Origin: DASRAA01 sp963814165
GTDB lineage: Bacteria; Acidobacteriota; Terriglobia; Terriglobales; Acidobacteriaceae
Direction of reading: 5' to 3'
NCBI GenBank assembly: GCA_963814165.1
Contig: CAWFBW010000008.1
Span: 372,001 to 436,000 of the forward strand
DNA: 64,000 bases
Below the pieces are notes generated by a model that was not told where the DNA came from, ran no database searches, and saw nothing but the letters and a program-made list of their open reading frames with translations. The first letter of the stretch is position 1. Each line of letters opens with the position of its first letter. The position numbers were made by a program, and so were the translations under genes. Below, in pieces: positions 1 through 9,367 of the stretch.

Positions 1-1
1 G

Positions 2-472
2 ATCCAATTGCTGGTCACCGACAAACGCAACAATCCCAGCAACTACTCACTGGTGATCCTCTCCGAGGGCGCCGAGTGGCAAGGCTACCAGGTGAAGGAG
101 TACGGCGAACCCGATGCCTTCGGTCATCGCAAGAAGATGAGCGTCGCCGAGGACCTGAGCAGTGAGATCAAGGCATCTACCGGCGAAGAAACCGTCGTAA
201 GCGACCTCACCTACGATCTGCGGTCCGGAAGTCCTGATTTTGTGGACCGCATGGTGGCCACCACCTTCGCCAACATGGCCATGGACGCGTTGGAAGACGG
301 AAAGACTGGCATGATGACGGCGATCAACAGCGGTTGCTACGCGATGGTTCCGATTCCCGATCCCAAGCTCGGCCCGCGCAAAGTCGATATCGCGACCATG
401 TACAACACCGATCGCTATCGTCCGATCTATGACCACAAGCTTGGACTGCCGATTTTCCTGACTCGGGCCTAA
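2..472 (+). CDS. 6-phosphofructokinase, C-terminal part (cut by window edge)
   Basis: This is the C-terminal ~157 residues of a phosphofructokinase, which phosphorylates fructose 6-phosphate in glycolysis. The frame is open to the first base, so the true start lies outside the window. Recognition rests on the family's C-terminal pattern: a segment reading SGSPDFVDRMVATTFANMA, then an Asn-Ser-Gly turn followed by a Pro-rich stretch and the YRPIYDHKLGLP ending. The nucleotide-binding and catalytic part is missing, so ATP-dependent and pyrophosphate-dependent forms cannot be told apart. The end is followed by a long hairpin shared with the convergent peptidase gene. Confidence 0.85.
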   Translation: MQLLVTDKRNNPSNYSLVILSEGAEWQGYQVKEYGEPDAFGHRKKMSVAEDLSSEIKASTGEETVVSDLTYDLRSGSPDFVDRMVATTFANMAMDALEDGKTGMMTAINSGCYAMVPIPDPKLGPRKVDIATMYNTDRYRPIYDHKLGLPIFLTRA

Positions 473-507
473 GCGAACAGAACGGCGATTGCGGAACTAG
501 AAATGCT

Positions 508-552
508 CGCGGCTGGGAACGGCACGATTGCAATCGGCCGTTCCCAGCCGCG
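508..552. terminator. Hairpin between convergent genes
   Basis: A perfect 16-bp inverted repeat (508-523 with 537-552, stem CGCGGCTGGGAACGGC) encloses a 13-base loop. It sits between the phosphofructokinase end and the end of the convergent peptidase gene, where a bidirectional terminator is expected. There is no clear T-run on either side, so intrinsic termination is inferred from position and stem stability only. Confidence 0.55.
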
Positions 553-566
553 ACACCGCGCTTCCC

Positions 567-3344
567 TCAAAAGGCGTTACCGATCACGACACCCTGATGC
601 CACCCCGAGCCATCTCGCCAGAAGTGTACCAGCCGGTTCGCCGTCGTCAGTGCGATCAGTTCAAGGTTGAGTCCAAAGCTGCCCTGAAGCAGTCCAGCCA
701 CCGCCGTCAGGCCATCGCCAAAGGTGGCTGTTTTCGTCCAAACGGCGCCCGCGGAGTCTGGGCGCCACCAATGCTCGATGGCCCCTCCATGCACAACGCA
801 AAGCTCGAAGTTGCCCGACCCGCGCTCGTCAGCCATCCCAAACTGGCCCTGAATCATGCACGGCGGACTGCCTATGCCGGCAGCGAACTTCTCAACGAAC
901 TGCCAACTCTGCCCGGCGACCAGTTGCCAATGTTGCATGGTTCCATCGGTCGCAACCGCCACAACGTGCAGGTCCTCCACCGTCTCGCTGGCCGCACCTG
1001 CCGACACACGGTGGGCCTGTACGAGCGCCGGACCGCTGAGTGCGATGTTATTCGCGAAAACCGACGCCTGCCGCCACGTTCCCGGCAAATTGATCCAGGT
1101 GTGGCCATTGTGCCGAATCCAGTGTTCCAGCGACCCTGCCGAATTCCGCACTACAACGTCAAAGTCGCCCGGCGCGTGCCGATTCGTCTGCACGAAGCCG
1201 GGTATCCCGGCTCCCATCGGCCCAAGCAAGCCCGAGTCCTTCCACGCTCCCTGCGACTGGTCAAAGTACAACAGGCGCAGCTGGCCGGTGTTGGTCAGGT
1301 ACATGACTTCGAAGTTGCGGTTAAACGTGCTCGCCGTCACCGTCGGGCAGGCCACCGCGTCCTGCGAACCGAAATCGGGAGATTGGTGCCACGGCGTGCC
1401 ACTGGCATCGTTGTCCCGCCACCAATGCCGGATCTGCCCTCCTGTACCCGTCGAGAACATCTCGAAATTGCGATGCTGCTGCCCGTTGCCGCTCTCGAAG
1501 ATGTTGCCCCCGTGCAGGCGCCGTCTCGACCACGGATCGGGGTTGGTCGTGTGCAGACCGGTCTTCGCCCACGTGTCAATGTCTGCTTCTCCGTAGGCAA
1601 TCTTGCCGAACCCGTTGTCGCCAAAGCCGGTCCCCCAACTGTTCTTGAAAATCCAGTATCCATCGGGATCTGCCGGCTCTGGATCGTGAAATCCGACGAT
1701 GAGTATGCAGTGGCCGCCGACCACCGCGTTCGGTTTCCCGGTGTTGCCTATGAGATTCCACTGTAGCGACGTTGCCAGGTCGGTCCCCAGCCACCAGTTC
1801 CCGTCGCCCTGGAAGTAGAAAAGTACCTCGTCGCGGTCCCTCCGCGAGAATCGCCCGATCCAGATCGGCCGTCCATCCCATACCTGCCCGAAGCCGGATG
1901 TATTGCCCACCAGACTCCACTGCAACGCACCTCCGATGATGCTTCCCAGCCACCAGTTCCGGTCGCCCGGGTAGTACATCAATATGTCGGTGCCGCCACC
2001 TCCCGTAAACTCGCCAATCCAGAAGGGCCGGCCGTCGTTGATTCTGTGTCCGAATCCTGCGGTATTGCCCACCAGCGTCCATTGCAACTGTCCCCCGTTG
2101 ACGCTGCCCAGCCACCAGTTGTCATCGCCCGGGTAGTACATCAGTACGTCACTGTGGCCATCGCCCGAGAAGTCTCCGATCCAGAACGGCCGCCCGTCGT
2201 TGATGCGGTGCCCAAATCCAATCGTGTTGCCCACCAGGGCCCACGTCAGCTGCCCGTTGACCACCGTCCCCAGCCACCAGTTGTCGTCGCCGGGGTAATA
2301 GAACAGCATCTGGTCCCGATCCGTCAGGGAAAACCTCCCCACCCAGAAGGGCCGGCCGTCGTTGATTCTGTGTCCGAATCCTGCGGTATTGCCCACTAGC
2401 GTCCATTGCAACTGTCCCCCGTTGACGCTGCCCAGCCACCAGTTGTCATCGCCCGGGTAGTACATCAGTACGTCACTGCGGCCGTCGCCGGAGAAGTCCC
2501 CGATCCAGAAGGGCCGGCCGTCGTTGATGCGGTGCCCAAACCCGGCCGTGTTGCCGACGAGGGTCCACGTCAGCTGCCCGTTCACCACAGTTCCCAGCCA
2601 CCAGTTGTCGTCGCCGGGGTAGTAGAACAGCATCTGGTCCCGGTCCGTCAGCGAAAACCTTCCCACCCAGAAGGGCCGGCCGTCGTTAATTCTGTGTCCG
2701 AAGCCGGCGGTATTGCCCACCAGCGTCCATTGCAACTGTCCCCCGTTATCGCTGCCCAGCCACCAGTTGTCATCACCCGGGTAGTACATCATTACGTCGC
2801 TCCGGCCATCGCCGGAGAAGTCTCCGATCCAGAACGGCCGGCCGTCCCACACGCGACCGAAGTTGGGTTGCCCACCGATCGAATAGGTGTCAAGTTTGCG
2901 GTACACACCCGTGCCCAGCGCCTGAAAGTCTTCCCATACCGTGAAGCATGCGGCGATCGGGCCGGTCACGTCGATCCAATGCTTCTGGTCGGCGATTGAC
3001 CCTATGTCAACGTACTTGACTGGCAGACGCACCGTCCGCCCGGAGCGGTCGGCGACGGTCACATGCGGAATGTTAGCGTAGGTGTCAAGATAACCTCCGT
3101 TGTCGATCAACCCATTGCCCATCACAAAATCAAGGGCGAAATCTGGATTCGATCCGTCGCTGCAAAGCTTGCCCGTGCCTACGCGAATGTCCCCTTCACA
3201 CAGCGAGCACCACAACGAATGCTCGATATTCACCATCGACTCGACCAGAGCAGTCGCTGCGTGTGCCCAGCACGACCCGCACATCTGGTTTCGAATCGAA
3301 GTGATCCAGTTCCTTCCGAAGCGATTTCTCCAGTCGATGGTCAT
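567..3344 (-). CDS. Papain-family (C1A-like) cysteine peptidase with inserted seven-repeat domain and C-terminal PLL-like repeats
   Basis: The 925-residue product starts almost at a mature papain N-terminus (IDWR at 3-6). The catalytic motif QMCGSCW places Gln20 and Cys25. The His (GGHCILIVGF, His545) and Asn (KNSWG, Asn568) follow only after about 520 residues. Between them, residues 162-536 hold seven repeats of ~54 residues with DGRPFWIGDFSGDG and NWWLG motifs, which resemble FG-GAP/VCBS blades. Residues ~600-925 hold about six further repeats with (E/R)HWWR motifs, like the PLL lectin-type propeller. No signal peptide or long propeptide is visible. The start ATG overlaps the stop of the upstream ORF (ATGA), suggesting coupled translation. 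Predicted role: peptidase or peptidase-like binding protein; the substrate is unknown. Domain identity is strong; the seven-bladed propeller fold is inferred. Confidence 0.85.
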   Translation of the reverse strand: MTIDWRNRFGRNWITSIRNQMCGSCWAHAATALVESMVNIEHSLWCSLCEGDIRVGTGKLCSDGSNPDFALDFVMGNGLIDNGGYLDTYANIPHVTVADRSGRTVRLPVKYVDIGSIADQKHWIDVTGPIAACFTVWEDFQALGTGVYRKLDTYSIGGQPNFGRVWDGRPFWIGDFSGDGRSDVMMYYPGDDNWWLGSDNGGQLQWTLVGNTAGFGHRINDGRPFWVGRFSLTDRDQMLFYYPGDDNWWLGTVVNGQLTWTLVGNTAGFGHRINDGRPFWIGDFSGDGRSDVLMYYPGDDNWWLGSVNGGQLQWTLVGNTAGFGHRINDGRPFWVGRFSLTDRDQMLFYYPGDDNWWLGTVVNGQLTWALVGNTIGFGHRINDGRPFWIGDFSGDGHSDVLMYYPGDDNWWLGSVNGGQLQWTLVGNTAGFGHRINDGRPFWIGEFTGGGGTDILMYYPGDRNWWLGSIIGGALQWSLVGNTSGFGQVWDGRPIWIGRFSRRDRDEVLFYFQGDGNWWLGTDLATSLQWNLIGNTGKPNAVVGGHCILIVGFHDPEPADPDGYWIFKNSWGTGFGDNGFGKIAYGEADIDTWAKTGLHTTNPDPWSRRRLHGGNIFESGNGQQHRNFEMFSTGTGGQIRHWWRDNDASGTPWHQSPDFGSQDAVACPTVTASTFNRNFEVMYLTNTGQLRLLYFDQSQGAWKDSGLLGPMGAGIPGFVQTNRHAPGDFDVVVRNSAGSLEHWIRHNGHTWINLPGTWRQASVFANNIALSGPALVQAHRVSAGAASETVEDLHVVAVATDGTMQHWQLVAGQSWQFVEKFAAGIGSPPCMIQGQFGMADERGSGNFELCVVHGGAIEHWWRPDSAGAVWTKTATFGDGLTAVAGLLQGSFGLNLELIALTTANRLVHFWRDGSGWHQGVVIGNAF
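1737..2861 (-). repeat. Seven tandem ~162-bp coding repeats inside the peptidase gene
   Basis: Seven units of about 54 codons encode the inserted domain. Two unit types alternate: type A carries FSGDGRSD, a calcium-loop-like pattern, and type B carries FSLTDRDQ. As a result the DNA has a 324-bp higher-order period; for example, stretches beginning near 2037 and 2361 are nearly identical. The last two units are more diverged. This points to recent duplication in two-unit blocks. Confidence 0.9.
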
Positions 3345-3872
3345 CGCTGCCCCTTCTTCCTGGTTCGGCGGCCAGCCTTCGCAGGCTGGTTCTTCTCCGT
3401 GCTTCCCTGGGCCGGTTCCACAGCCGATACGTTCGCCGTGTCCGCGGGCTTCTTCTCCTCGGTTGTGGTGAGTTCGATCGAAGGCAGCTTTGTCGGAAGT
3501 ACCGCTTTGGCCATCTCGACTAGTTCTTCCGGCACCAGGCCCAATTCCAGCCGCCGGGCAATCAGTCCGGGATTGGACGGCACGGTTCGCATCGCTTCAT
3601 CCCAGCTCACCGGAGGCGCGTCCGCCGCCCGCACAAATGTCGCCGTAGCTCCGCCAAGTGGGTAGCGCGGCACTGGATCGTTGTCGCGCAGCGCCGCTGC
3701 CGGCTTCCATGTCGCCTTCGACGCTTCCAGCGCCCGCCGCAGGTCTCCTACCGGTGGCATTCAGCGGCCGTTGCAGTCGCACAACCGGCGGAGTGTCGCT
3801 GACCTTGGTACCGCCCTTCGGCCGATCATTGGCCGACTTCGCAGCCTTTGCGCTCTTCTTCTTCATTGGCAT
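3341..3872 (-). pseudogene. Hypothetical protein upstream of the peptidase, frameshifted
   Basis: The function is not recognised. A good ribosome site (GAGGAG, six bases before ATG at 3872) starts a Lys/Ala-rich reading (MPMKKKSAKAAK...) that stays sensible for ~35 codons. It then turns into Ala/Gly/Arg-rich out-of-frame sequence near 3760-3770. The frame one base over continues as a 139-codon ORF from ATG 3760 to TGA 3341, ending in a basic Arg/Lys tail. Removing one base near 3765 would join them into a ~176-residue protein whose stop overlaps the peptidase ATG. It could instead be two overlapping small genes. Its position suggests a partner or detached pro-region of the peptidase, but no homology to I29 propeptides is visible. 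Confidence 0.45.
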
Positions 3873-4541
3873 TTCGCACTCCTCTGCCTGGGTTTCCGCT
3901 GGACGAAGCTCACCGAGTCGTCCCCGGAATTTGGTGGGCCGTGGGCACGCTTTACGCAATCACCCGTACCGTTAGGACCGCAAATTTACTACTAATCCCA
4001 CCCTCTGGCAAGTCGTCACAGGGTGCCCCATCTGGCCCGATTTTGGCCGGGTGGGTCTTTTGAACTTCCCGTCGGTGGCGCGCGTTTGCCTTCAGTTGGC
4101 GAATGCGGGGAAGGACCGCACGTGGGCGTGGTTCATCCGTCACGCGCAACCGTGACCCAGGTCCTTTGGCGTCTCCCCACTCGCACCGTACACTACCGCT
4201 GGAACGATGAGGGAGAGCTGTGTCCTTAGAAGAGACCCAGCCGGACACTACCCCCATCGCCAACTCGGTGGTTCGACCTGTGACTGGCTCTACTTGCCGT
4301 TGCGTTTTTACTCATCTCTCCGCCAACGCCCCCGTACGACCTCAGAAGACCCCGCGTAACTCCTTTGTTAAGAAGAATTTGCCTCGTAAGTCCTACGCGC
4401 AGAGGATTTTGCGGAGCTACCACCCGGTATCTTCAACAGAATGAGGATTATACGAAAATAGGGGTGGGGGAGGGGGGTACGCGTTATCGGACTTTGTCAC
4501 ATTTTGGAGCTGCGCCGACTCGCACGGCATTCAGCGTCGCC
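3873..4541. other. Intergenic region without a recognisable gene
   Basis: No convincing ORF is seen in this 669-bp stretch. It contains one copy of a dispersed hairpin repeat (4021-4061, minus orientation) and a G-rich tract at 4461-4477. The short ORFs covering it have no ribosome site and no family resemblance. Confidence 0.5.
4021..4061 (-). repeat. Dispersed intergenic hairpin repeat, copy 1
   Basis: Read on the minus strand, this ~41-bp element begins AAAAGACCCACCCGGCCAA and ends in GATGGGGCACCC. It matches 22682-22722 almost base for base and shares its core with the hairpin at 20560-20597. It lies between genes and contains an imperfect inverted repeat (CCCGGCC/GGGCC). Confidence 0.7.
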
Positions 4542-7341
4542 TTACTCCAAATCCCGCCAATTCTTTCCCACGCCCAGATCAACCTTCAACGGCACCTTCA
4601 ACTCGAAGACATTCTCCATCCGCTCGACGACCAACTGCTTCATCGCGTCGAGTTCCGCTTCGGGGACTTCGAACACCAGCTCGTCATGTACCTGCAGCAA
4701 CATGCGCGATTGCAGCTTGCGCTGGCGGAGTTCTTCATCGATGCGAATCATGGCCAGCTTGATGAGGTCAGCAGCCGTTCCTTGCAGCGGCGTATTGACC
4801 GCGGTGCGCTCGGCGAAGCCGCGCAGGTTCGGGTTGGAGCTGAGAATGTCGGGAATCGGGCGAATGCGCCCAAACAGCGTAGCGACCTTCTGCTCGGCGC
4901 GCGCCTGCTCCAGCGTGCGGTCGATGAACGTGCGCACGCCCGCGTACTTCTCGAAGTACGCGTCAATGAAGCGCTTGGCTTCTTTCTGGTCGATGCCGAT
5001 TTGCTGCGACAGCCCAAACGCCGACAGGCCATACACGATGCCGAAGTTCACGGCCTTCGCTCGCCGTCGATGCTCGGCGTCAACGTCATCGGCAGCCACG
5101 CCGAAGACCTGCGAGGCGGTGAGCGTATGAATGTCGTCGCCCCGCCTGTAGGCCTCGACCAGCAGCGGGTCTTCGGAGAAGTGTGCGAGCAGGCGCAGCT
5201 CGATTTGCGAGTAGTCGGCGGCGAGCAGCAGGTTGCCGGGCTCGGCGACGAAGGCGGCGCGAATCTCGCGTCCCAGCTCGGTGCGGATGGGAATGTTCTG
5301 CAGGTTGGGATTGACCGACGACAGTCGCCCTGTCGCCGAGCCCGCCATGTTGAACGTAGTGTGCAGGCGCTTTGTAGTTGGATTGAGCAGCGCGGGCAGC
5401 GCGTCCACGTAAGTCGATTTCAGCTTGGTGAGCTGGCGGTATTCGAGGACGAGCTTGGGGACTTCGTGCTCTGACGCCAGCCCTTCGAGAACATCGACGG
5501 CAGTGGAGATGACTTTGCCTTTGCCCGACTTGAACGGCTTGGGGAGGTTGAGCTTGTTGAAGAGCACGTCGCCGAGTTGTTTGGGCGAGTTGATGTTGAA
5601 CTCGACGCCCGACTTCTCCCAGATCTCGCGCGCCTTCTGGCTGGCTTCGCGCTCCAGGCGCTGCGACATTTCGGCGAGGACTTCGGTGTCGATCTTGATG
5701 CCGGCGGCTTCCATGCGCGCCAGCACCGGCGACATCGGCAGATCAATGTCGTCGTAAATGCTTCTTGAGCCTGGCGTCGGCGACATCATGGCTGAGTTTG
5801 TTCGCCAAGCGTAACGTGAGGTCGGCGGCTTCGCCCAGCGAGTCGCTCATTTTGAGGTTGAAGCTGCGCAGCGCGACGTCAGCGAGTCCGTATTTGCTGT
5901 AGGTCGGATTCAGTAAGTAGGCGTAAAGCAAAGGGTCGTGCTGAACTCCGGCGAGCTCGACGTTGTGTTGACTGAGCGCATGTGTGGCTGCTTTGGCATC
6001 GTGGATGGCTTTGGGAAGCTCTGGGTTTTCCAGCGCTTGCTTGAGAGCGGATGGCGTTGCCTGATCGAGCGTGAGCGACAGAGCAGTGCCGGGTTTTGTC
6101 GACAGCGCGAGTTTCAGCTGTGAAGGCGCGTCGGGTTCTTCGGCGCCTAGCAGGAGTTGCTTGTCTGGAGTCTTATCGTTTTCGTCGTCGGATTCATCCG
6201 ACGATGCGCCCGAAGTTTCGACGGCGATGGCGAGAACCGCGCCAGGGTCTTTGCGAACTCCGTTGAGCAGGGCCTCGATGTCTTTGGGGCCAGCCGCTTC
6301 GCGATAGTCGGTCTCGCCGAGTTCAACGCTTTCGGTGAGGAACTCTCGCGTCAGGGTGTTGAACTCCAGCTCGGTGAACAGCGCGCGAGCTGCCTCTGCG
6401 TCCGGCGGCTGCGCCTGCATCTTCGCGGGGTCAAATTCCACGGGCACATCCGTGTGAATGGTCACCAGCTCCTTGCTGAGCAGCACCATGTCGCGGTTGT
6501 TCTGCAGCGACTCGCGATAGGTCTTGCGCTCGACTTCGGCGGCGCGGTCGAGAGCAGCCTCAACGGTGCCGAAGCGCTGGATGAGGTCGACCGAGCCTTT
6601 GTCGCCGATGCCGGGCGCGCCGGGCACGTTGTCGACGGCGTCGCCGCGCAGGGCCATCAGGTCGATGACGCGCTCGGGCGGCACGCCGAGGATTTCCTGA
6701 ACCTTGGCGGGGTCGCAGATGAGGTTGTCTTTGGGCGGATTGAGCACCCAGACGCGGTCGGTGACCAGCTGCATCATGTCCTTGTCGTTGGAGACGACGA
6801 AGACCGAATAGCCCTCGGCAGCGGCTTTTCGGGCAAGCGTGCCGATGACATCGTCGGCCTCGTAGCCAGGCGCTTCGACGATCGGAACGCGAAAGGCATC
6901 GAGCGCGCGCCGGATGTACGGAATCTGCTGCGCAAGGTCGGCGGGCATCTCGGCGCGGTTGGCCTTGTAGCCGGCGTACTCGACGTCAACGTAGGTCTGG
7001 GTCTTGGCGTCGAACTTGCGATGCGTCGGCATGGCCGCGGCCTGCTCGTCGCGAAACGTGGGCCCTTCCAGGTCGAAAGCGGCGGCGATGTAGTGCGGAG
7101 CGAAGTCGGCGCGCAGCTTGCGCAGCATGTTGACGAAGATGAACGTCGCCCCCGTCGGCAGCCCGGCCTTGTTCGACATGGGACGAAGTCCGGCCATGGC
7201 ATGATAGGCGCGGAAGATGAACGACATCGCGTCGATGAGGAAGATGCGGCCCTTGGAATCTTTCGGCTCGGGCGGAAGCGCGGTTGTGGTTTCGGGCTTT
7301 GGAGCGGCGTCAGACGTTTCGGATTTTTTCTTGGGAGGCAA
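4542..7341 (-). CDS. polA: DNA polymerase I, frameshifted near 5760
   Basis: Together the two reading frames give a full-length (~930 aa) Pol I for Okazaki-fragment processing and repair. 7341-5743 encodes the 5'-3' flap nuclease (N-terminal ~300 residues, with ACIDIC motifs such as YEADDVIGTLA) and a 3'-5' exonuclease-like domain. 5789-4542 encodes the polymerase domain, with motif A (DYSQIELRLLAHFSEDP), motif B (RRAKAVNFGIVYG) and motif C (QVHDELVFEVPE). The N-terminal frame ends in ...DARLKKHLRRH; deleting one base at about 5760 gives ...DARLKK-IYDDIDLP, the expected continuation. The proofreading site looks degenerate: the DxE motif reads AVE and the next Asp position is Thr. The start is TTG without a clear ribosome site. 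Confidence 0.9.
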
Positions 7342-7383
7342 GGAGCGATTCTACCAAGAGCCGAGTTCCGAAAAGCCAAAAAC

Positions 7384-7412
7384 CAACCACGGATTCACAC
7401 GGATGACACGGA
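7384..7412 (-). repeat. CCGTGT-type dispersed repeat, copy 1
   Basis: The intergenic sequence between queA and polA reads ACCACGGATTCACACGGATG, continuing with ACACGGAT. The same ATCCGTGT/ATCCGTG building blocks recur at 49183-49200 and 50721-50752. The repeated spacing of about ten bases between CGG cores is the shared feature. Confidence 0.6.
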
Positions 7413-7425
7413 TCAAATCGAAGTA

Positions 7426-8535
7426 TTACTCCACGAACATGCAGTCGCCGTACGAATAGAAGCGATAACGCTCGCGCATGGCGTGCGCATACGCCGCCAC
7501 TGTCTTATCGCGCCCGGCGAAGGCCGAGACCAGCATGATCAGCGTTGACTTGGGCAAGTGGAAGTTGGTGAGCAGCGCACCGACTACGTGAAAGTCAAAT
7601 CCGGGGTAGATGAAGATATCCGCCTCGCCCGATTGAGGAGCGATTCGGCCACCGGGCGATTGGCGCGCGGCGAACTCGAGAGTGCGGACCGTAGTTGTAC
7701 CCACGGCGACGATCCTTCGTCTGGCATCACGGGCGCGCTGGATTTTCTCCGCCGCTTCCGGCGAGATGGAGTACCACTCACGGTGAATCTTGTGCTCCTC
7801 GACGACGTCGACGCGGATGGGCTGGAAGGTGCCGAGGCCGACGTGCAGCGTGACTTCGGCTGTTTCAATGCCGCGCGCGCGGATGCAATCGAGAATTTCC
7901 GGCGTGAAGTGAAGTCCCGCGGTAGGGGCGGCGACGGATCCCAGCGGCCGCGCATAGACGGTCTGGTACTGCTCGCGGTCGAGCGGTGTGTCTGGTCGGT
8001 CGATGTAGGGCGGCAGCGGGACGTGTCCAATGCGCTCCAAAACGCCGAAGAAATCGGCGACGGGCTCGAAGCACAGGTGACGTTCGCCAAACTCGCCGCG
8101 TGCGATGATCTCAGCGGCGAGTTCGTGCGACGTTTCCGTCGCGTCCGCGCCAAAGTAAACCCACTCGCCAATGCCGAGCTTGCGTCCGGGATGCACCAGC
8201 GCTTCCCACACGTTGGGCTCGCTGGACAGATGTTTGGTTAACAGAGCCTCGACCCTGCCGTGCAGGAATTGGGAAGCGGCGGGGTTCGAGGGCGAAATGT
8301 GCTGGGCTCGCGAACCGCTGCGGTGTCCGAAGATCCGGGCGGGCAGGACGCGAGTGTTGTTAAGGACCAGTAAATCGTCGGGGCGGAGCAGGTTGGGAAA
8401 CTCCCGAAAGGTGGTGTCCCGCAGACTATTGCGAGTGCGGTTTACGTGCAGCATTCGTGCGGCAGCCCGATCAGGCAGCGGCTCTTTGGCGATTAACTCT
8501 TCGGGAAGGTAGTAGTCAAACTCTGAAACCAGCAC
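7426..8535 (-). CDS. queA: S-adenosylmethionine:tRNA ribosyltransferase-isomerase
   Basis: QueA transfers and isomerises the ribosyl part of S-adenosylmethionine onto preQ1 in tRNA to make epoxyqueuosine. The 369-residue product matches the family in length. It has the diagnostic N-terminus (SEFDYYLPEELIAKEPLPDR), the LVLNNTRVLPARI motif, and the C-terminal segments GLHFTPEIL, VGLGTFQP and GTTTVRTLE. The start is GTG at 8535. It lies upstream of polA on the same strand with an 84-bp gap holding a dispersed repeat. No tgt or other queuosine gene is in the window. Confidence 0.95.
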   Translation of the reverse strand: MLVSEFDYYLPEELIAKEPLPDRAAARMLHVNRTRNSLRDTTFREFPNLLRPDDLLVLNNTRVLPARIFGHRSGSRAQHISPSNPAASQFLHGRVEALLTKHLSSEPNVWEALVHPGRKLGIGEWVYFGADATETSHELAAEIIARGEFGERHLCFEPVADFFGVLERIGHVPLPPYIDRPDTPLDREQYQTVYARPLGSVAAPTAGLHFTPEILDCIRARGIETAEVTLHVGLGTFQPIRVDVVEEHKIHREWYSISPEAAEKIQRARDARRRIVAVGTTTVRTLEFAARQSPGGRIAPQSGEADIFIYPGFDFHVVGALLTNFHLPKSTLIMLVSAFAGRDKTVAAYAHAMRERYRFYSYGDCMFVE

Positions 8536-8650
8536 ACAGTGATTATGCCCTATCGAAATTCGAGAATTGGCCCATCAGTCGCTTCGCGGATTTGAAAAAC
8601 TGGGTTAGGATAAAGACACTGAGGATGTCGGTATCCATCAGCACAACCGC

Positions 8651-9325
8651 ATGAAGAACGTTCAAGAGCACCGGGACGAGATTGTCCGCTTCGGCAAGTT
8701 GTTGCACCAGGCAGGTTTGGTGGCGGCAACCGACGGAAATCTGTCCGTGCGCCTGCGCGACGGAAACTTCCTGTGCACCCCGACGCTGATGAGCAAGGGC
8801 CTCATGGAGGCGGACGACCTGGTCGTCGTGGACCCGCTGGGGCAAAAAGTTAGCGGGCGGCGAAACGTTTCCACCGAAATTGCGATGCACCTGTTCATCT
8901 ACCGCAACCGTCCGGATGTGGGCGCGGTAGTACATGCTCATCCTCCGACGGCTACCGGTTTTGCGGCTGCGGGCATGCCGCTCGACAGCGCATTGTGCTC
9001 GGAGATCATCATCACGCTGGGCACGGTCCCGCTGGCGAATTATGAGACTCCGGGAACTCCTGAACTGGCAGAAGCACTGGCACCGCTGATCGGTGGACAC
9101 GATGCCATCCTTATGGCGAACCATGGCGTGGTCACGTACGGCGCAGACTTGCTGACCGCGTACATGAACATGGAGACGGTGGAGCATTACGCGAAGATTG
9201 CCCTGGTGACCCACATGCTCGGGAAGCAGAAGCCGCTGAGCGACACGCACGTGAACAAACTGCGCGAGATCCGCCAAAAGTACCACTCGCAAAGCCAAGT
9301 GGCAGCGGGCCGCGGCGACGACTAG
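8651..9325 (+). CDS. Class II aldolase/adducin family protein (L-fuculose-phosphate aldolase-like)
   Basis: This 224-residue protein belongs to the zinc-dependent class II aldolase family, which cleaves sugar phosphates such as L-fuculose 1-phosphate to dihydroxyacetone phosphate and an aldehyde. It shows the GNLSVR substrate-binding motif, the zinc ligands in VHAHPP, a later ANHGV histidine, and family-typical length. No kinase or isomerase of a sugar pathway is nearby, so the substrate cannot be assigned; ribulose-phosphate epimerase-like or methylthioribulose-phosphate dehydratase roles are less likely but possible. It is transcribed divergently from queA and convergently with the TonB receptor gene. 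Confidence 0.85.
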   Translation: MKNVQEHRDEIVRFGKLLHQAGLVAATDGNLSVRLRDGNFLCTPTLMSKGLMEADDLVVVDPLGQKVSGRRNVSTEIAMHLFIYRNRPDVGAVVHAHPPTATGFAAAGMPLDSALCSEIIITLGTVPLANYETPGTPELAEALAPLIGGHDAILMANHGVVTYGADLLTAYMNMETVEHYAKIALVTHMLGKQKPLSDTHVNKLREIRQKYHSQSQVAAGRGDD

Positions 9326-9367
9326 CTAGCGGCTGGCGGCTAGGACCGCAGCCTACCCGTTTCGACT

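Noticed and set aside
528..1766. 412-codon forward ORF opposite the peptidase gene
   Set aside because: It is the antisense frame of a clearly recognised coding region, has no ribosome site, and its Arg/Pro-rich composition is typical of shadow frames.
1737..2861. Possible CRISPR-like or non-coding tandem repeat
   Set aside because: The repeats are 162 bp long, in frame and encode conserved protein blades; there are no short repeats with unique spacers.
6157..7548. 463-codon forward ORF opposite polA
   Set aside because: Antisense of the flap-nuclease region of polA, with no recognisable domain.
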